Assembly: GCA_019096195.1 (NCBI GenBank)
Contig: JAGTXK010000076.1
Span: 1-64,000 of the forward strand
Direction: 5' to 3'
Source of the DNA: Boletus sp. NGJ
Lineage: Eukaryota > Basidiomycota > Agaricomycetes > Boletales > Boletaceae
Length of the DNA stretch: 64,000 nt
Positions 61,007 to 64,000 of this stretch are shown one piece after another; positions within the stretch are counted from its first letter, which is position 1, and the number at the start of each line of letters is the position of its first letter. The notes beneath the pieces were generated by a model, which had not been told where the DNA came from, made no database searches, and saw nothing but the letters and a program-made list of their open reading frames with translations. Made by a program: the position numbers and the translations under genes.

Positions 61007-61873
61007 TCAGAGTAGCACTGATGCAATCCCGAGTGCAGCAACGAGCGAAAACACGCCTGTTAACCTTGACACGCCCCAACTGCGCTCGCCAGCGTTCGCA
61101 AGGAGGACCGCCGCAGTCTGCCCCGTCGACGTCACGTTTCGCAATGCCTGCGTTGGCAACATATTCGGCTGCGTCGAAACCAGCCACAGAGGCGGCAGCG
61201 GGGTCCCATCAAACTGGTACAACTGTAGGGTATACCCGCGCACTGCATCCTGGTAAATCGTCCACATAACATAGAGCTCCGTATCGTTGTAGTTCTCGAT
61301 AAAGTTGGATACGGGGGCACAGGGGTCTTGTATTTGTTGGTAACCGTCGCCAAAGGGGTGGAGGACGATGGAACCGTTGGAGACGAGGTCATAGGTTCCG
61401 TGACACCAGTTCATGACGCCGGTAATGCAATTGGGTTGGGTGCCTGGTGCAAGCGGACGAAGTGAGTAGACGGTCCAAGCAAGGAAAGAAAAGGGTCGGT
61501 CACCATTCCCAGTCATCCGGTACCGTGCGATCTCGTAGTAGCCATCCGAGGTACTGTATGCACACCATCTCAGCGTCCGAAGCTCACCATCACCATCGCA
61601 AATCAACTCACAATGAATATGACATGCCAGTTGTAGGTGGGTAGGTGAATGATTCGTTGGCGGGTTGTGCAAAGCTCTGTCGGGTATGTGCGTGTAAGCG
61701 ACATGGGAGACAGGTAGGTTATCGGGAAAACTGACCGGGCCAGTGATGACGTTTTGGCTTCCCGAAGACCAGGTGCCATAGAGGACCGTCACATTGTGCG
61801 CCAAGTCGTAAACGATGGCCTGACCGAGTGCATGTGTTGCGAGGAAGAGCGAGAGGAGGGGGAAGACGATCAT
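61007..61873 (-). CDS. ROT1: Rot1, ER protein of cell-wall synthesis and N-glycan folding
   Basis: Four exons (61736-61873, 61612-61676, 61504-61553, 61007-61443) give 229 residues. Begins with a signal peptide (MIVFPLLSLFLATHALGQA), then the Rot1 family blocks VLYGTWSSGSQNVITGP, SFAQPANESFTYPPTTGMSY, DGYYEIARYRMTGNG, NCITGVMNWCHGTYDL, PFGDGYQQIQDPCAPVSNFI, NDTELYVMWTIYQDAV and QFDGTPLPPLWLVSTQPNML, and ends in one hydrophobic segment (GVFSLVAALGIASVLL). In yeast Rot1 is an essential ER membrane chaperone needed for beta-1,6-glucan synthesis. Several Asn-x-Ser/Thr sites fit a lumenal protein. The small exons and GT-AG introns keep the frame. Confidence 0.92.
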   Translation of the reverse strand: MIVFPLLSLFLATHALGQAIVYDLAHNVTVLYGTWSSGSQNVITGPVSFPDNLPVSHVAYTHIPDRALHNPPTNHSPTHLQLACHIHCELICDGDGELRTLRWCAYSTSDGYYEIARYRMTGNGDRPFSFLAWTVYSLRPLAPGTQPNCITGVMNWCHGTYDLVSNGSIVLHPFGDGYQQIQDPCAPVSNFIENYNDTELYVMWTIYQDAVRGYTLQLYQFDGTPLPPLWLVSTQPNMLPTQALRNVTSTGQTAAVLLANAGERSWGVSRLTGVFSLVAALGIASVLL

Positions 61874-62397
61874 TGGGACTGGGGTCAGGGATGGACAGGA
61901 CGTCGACCAAGCTTGCGATGGGGGGAAGAGAAGAAGGAAGGGGGTGCTTTGTTAGCACGGCGGAGAGGCAGACGCTGACAACGACGACGGTGACGAGAAG
62001 GGAGTGCTGTGTTTGTCTTTGTTTATCCGCTCTCTTGTTTTTCAGACCATCTCGTTTCCGCCCAACTACGCCGGGAATTTTTTTTTCACAGCAACCAGCA
62101 TCATCCCCATGAAATTGTAACCGCTCCACGTCGGTATGATATACATTAGTAGCGTGACTGGTTAGCCATGGTTAGCCTTCTGGTTTGACCATCAACGTAT
62201 TGAACAGTCGAGCTCAGATCCGCAGTAGATTGAAAAAGTGGATCAACGTGTCTATACTTAGCGTGTAACAAACCGTTTACATTTCTCATTGTGACTTCCC
62301 GCGAACATGCGCGCGAAACTTGTGCTCACAGCGCTACGACAGCGGGCAACGGAAAAAATGGCTGGTTGATCACTTGTAGACTACATGGTTGGTTTTT
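61874..62397. other. Gap between PRE7 and ROT1 (ROT1 promoter)
   Basis: Both genes are on the minus strand, so this 524-base gap holds the PRE7 3' end and the ROT1 promoter. No ORF is supported. Near 62040 the minus strand has an A-rich run (AAAAAAAAATTCC). Confidence 0.5.
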
Positions 62398-63441
62398 TCA
62401 ATCTTTCTTCAGATCTCTCTGAACGACAAAGACACGCTCGCCATCATCGGTCACCGTGAGCTCCTGTGCGCCTCGGATACCCTCCAAGCCCTGCACATCA
62501 CGGCCCTTGGCAAGCACGATATACATTTCGAGGCCATCACCGACCTGGAGAGATAAAATTAACACTGGGGTAGGGCAAGGGTCAGGGGTACCAGACCTCG
62601 ATGTGACGCTCGGTTGCACTCGTGAATGAATCAATGACTATCGACAAGACAGTCGTAAGAGGCAAGTGTGCAGGATGTGACGTGCCCTGTGCTGGCTGCT
62701 GATTCTTGAAGTAGATCTACAGTACCGTAGGCGTCAAAAATCAGGACGATGGACGGGCCCACATCGGCAAAGAATCGGAGATGCGGAGGGGGTTCAACAT
62801 GCCTGATTGTCCAAGAATGGTTGTACTAACGAGTCTGCAGCGCCGGCTGCACGGCATGCCTCACGCTCGTACGAGCCAACGGGATCGAACGAGTAGACCG
62901 CACCAGTGCCTGACCTTATGGGATGAGCGAGGAGGAGAGGGAGCACGCATTTGACGAACCATCTTCTTCGATGCCACCTAGGATGTTGTACACATAATAA
63001 GGAAAGAATCGTCGGGCATAGAGCATCGTTTGAATCAGTCGTGCAATGGCACGGATGGGCATGTCTTTCGAATGGGCATGGCGATACCACTGTAACGAAA
63101 GAGCATGAGGATACGGTGGAGGATCAGGGAGCTGTACATACTTCTAGACGCTGCTTTACTTTCTTGACAAACATGTTTCCGTCTGCTGCAAAGCCATTCA
63201 CGGCGAGAACAGCACGATCAGTCCTGTTGGAGGTGTGAGGAGACGTGGTCCATGAGTGGACGAGTGACGCGTACAATCGAAAGACCTTTGGGGCATATCG
63301 CGTCTGGATGCTGTACCCCTCGCTCTGCCTTGTGTCGCCCGCGATGACGGTAAAGTCAGCGCCAGCAACTGCGAGGATGGTGCCGCCGTTTTCAGAGTAA
63401 GGGTTGAACTGTCTCTGGATTGGGAGAGCGATAGAGTCCAT
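62398..63441 (-). CDS. PRE7: Proteasome subunit beta-6 (C5)
   Basis: Six exons (63275-63441, 63142-63223, 62960-63089, 62803-62909, 62597-62716, 62398-62544) give 250 residues; yeast Pre7 has 241. The start [20 protein letters not shown] is chosen at 63441 because it opens the usual short leader; an upstream ATG at 63492 would add 17 unrelated residues. Family blocks: [100 protein letters not shown] and [10 protein letters not shown]. It is a non-catalytic ring subunit of the 20S core. The intron at 62717-62802 begins with GC (CAG|GCATGT) and is needed to reach IYFKNQ in frame. Confidence 0.94.
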
Positions 63442-64000
63442 GTCGGGAATGAGAAAGCCTTGGATCTCTTCGTTCCCGTAGTATATGGTCACCGCTAACC
63501 TTGGTTATGGGCCGCGTCACTCGAGCATCTGCGCGTCCACTCGACCACGCCTGTCGGAGTTTCAATATCACAATTACTCCGAGCAATTGCCTTTTTCGGA
63601 ATCAATTCATCGCACGTATTTCCGAAGACTCTCCGTTGCTAGGTCACATTCAGTCCTTCACCGCTCGAGTACTTACACGGCCGTTTCGCGCTCAACTTTA
63701 TCATTCGTTCTTCGGAAAGAATGATAATCAACTTCCAAGACGCAAGAACGCGCATATGTCGAAGACAGGTCCGTCGTGCGAACTCTCCGGCGTAAAGAAC
63801 TTCCAACCATTGGATTATCATGGTAATGAGGTCACTGCTGAACCGCTCGATGGCACTGCCAGAGCATACGAGCATGTAACCGCCCTGTTTTCCAGGGTTT
63901 TGGGTCACTGCTATTACGCATAATGAACCTGGGAGGCGGATAGAAAAGGCTGCTTCTTCGGTTACGACCGCAAGTAAATATAGTCTGCCGTCGTCCCTTT
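63442..64000. other. PRE7 upstream region
   Basis: Promoter side of PRE7. A plus-strand frame of 140 codons (63501-63923) has no recognisable motif and is not called. Confidence 0.4.

Overview
The window looks like a chromosome segment of a filamentous basidiomycete, most likely an Agaricomycete. Genes are close together and cut by many 45-90 nt introns. The recognisable proteins are fungal housekeeping proteins, and the transposons (Plavaka-type CACTA, agaricomycete LINE, pogo, Tc1) are those common in mushroom-forming fungi. All gene models were spliced by eye. For AFG2, the transporter, YAE1, HEM13, AKR, SSR4, the kinase, ROT1 and PRE7, the exon lengths sum to a multiple of three.

Left host block (1-29.9 kb): AFG2, an AAA ATPase of 60S maturation; a decayed unknown gene; a DHA1-type drug transporter that breaks off after about eight membrane segments; an unresolved coding-like stretch; a secreted GH18 chitinase with a C-terminal chitin-binding module; YAE1 (Fe-S adaptor) divergent from HEM13 (haem synthesis); RTC1/WDR24 of the SEA/GATOR2 complex; a coiled-coil unknown; a membrane-anchored aldo/keto reductase; SSR4 of SWI/SNF and RSC; and a small unknown gene.

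Middle (29.9-52.2 kb): first a GC-rich low-complexity stretch and an LTR-like fossil, then a transposon island of about 20 kb that is AT-rich and almost free of CG dinucleotides. The island holds a 3.1 kb fold-back repeat, a Tc1 element with TA duplication and IR/DR ends lying inside another reading frame, a Plavaka transposase with a LINE in one of its introns, a head-to-head accessory ORF of a multicopy agaricomycete family, and a pogo element inside that ORF. A 77-bp repeat occurs at 40.6 kb and again at the right edge of the island.

Right host block (52.2-64 kb): a decayed fragment of MCD4 (GPI ethanolamine-phosphate transferase) directly at the island edge, a Ser/Thr kinase, ROT1 and the proteasome beta-6 subunit PRE7.

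The main novelty candidates are the unusual number of GC-AG introns in the host genes (five of roughly sixty), the CG-free island with its layered insertions, the fold-back repeat, and gene relics next to rearrangement points. No CRISPR array, rRNA or convincing tRNA gene was seen.
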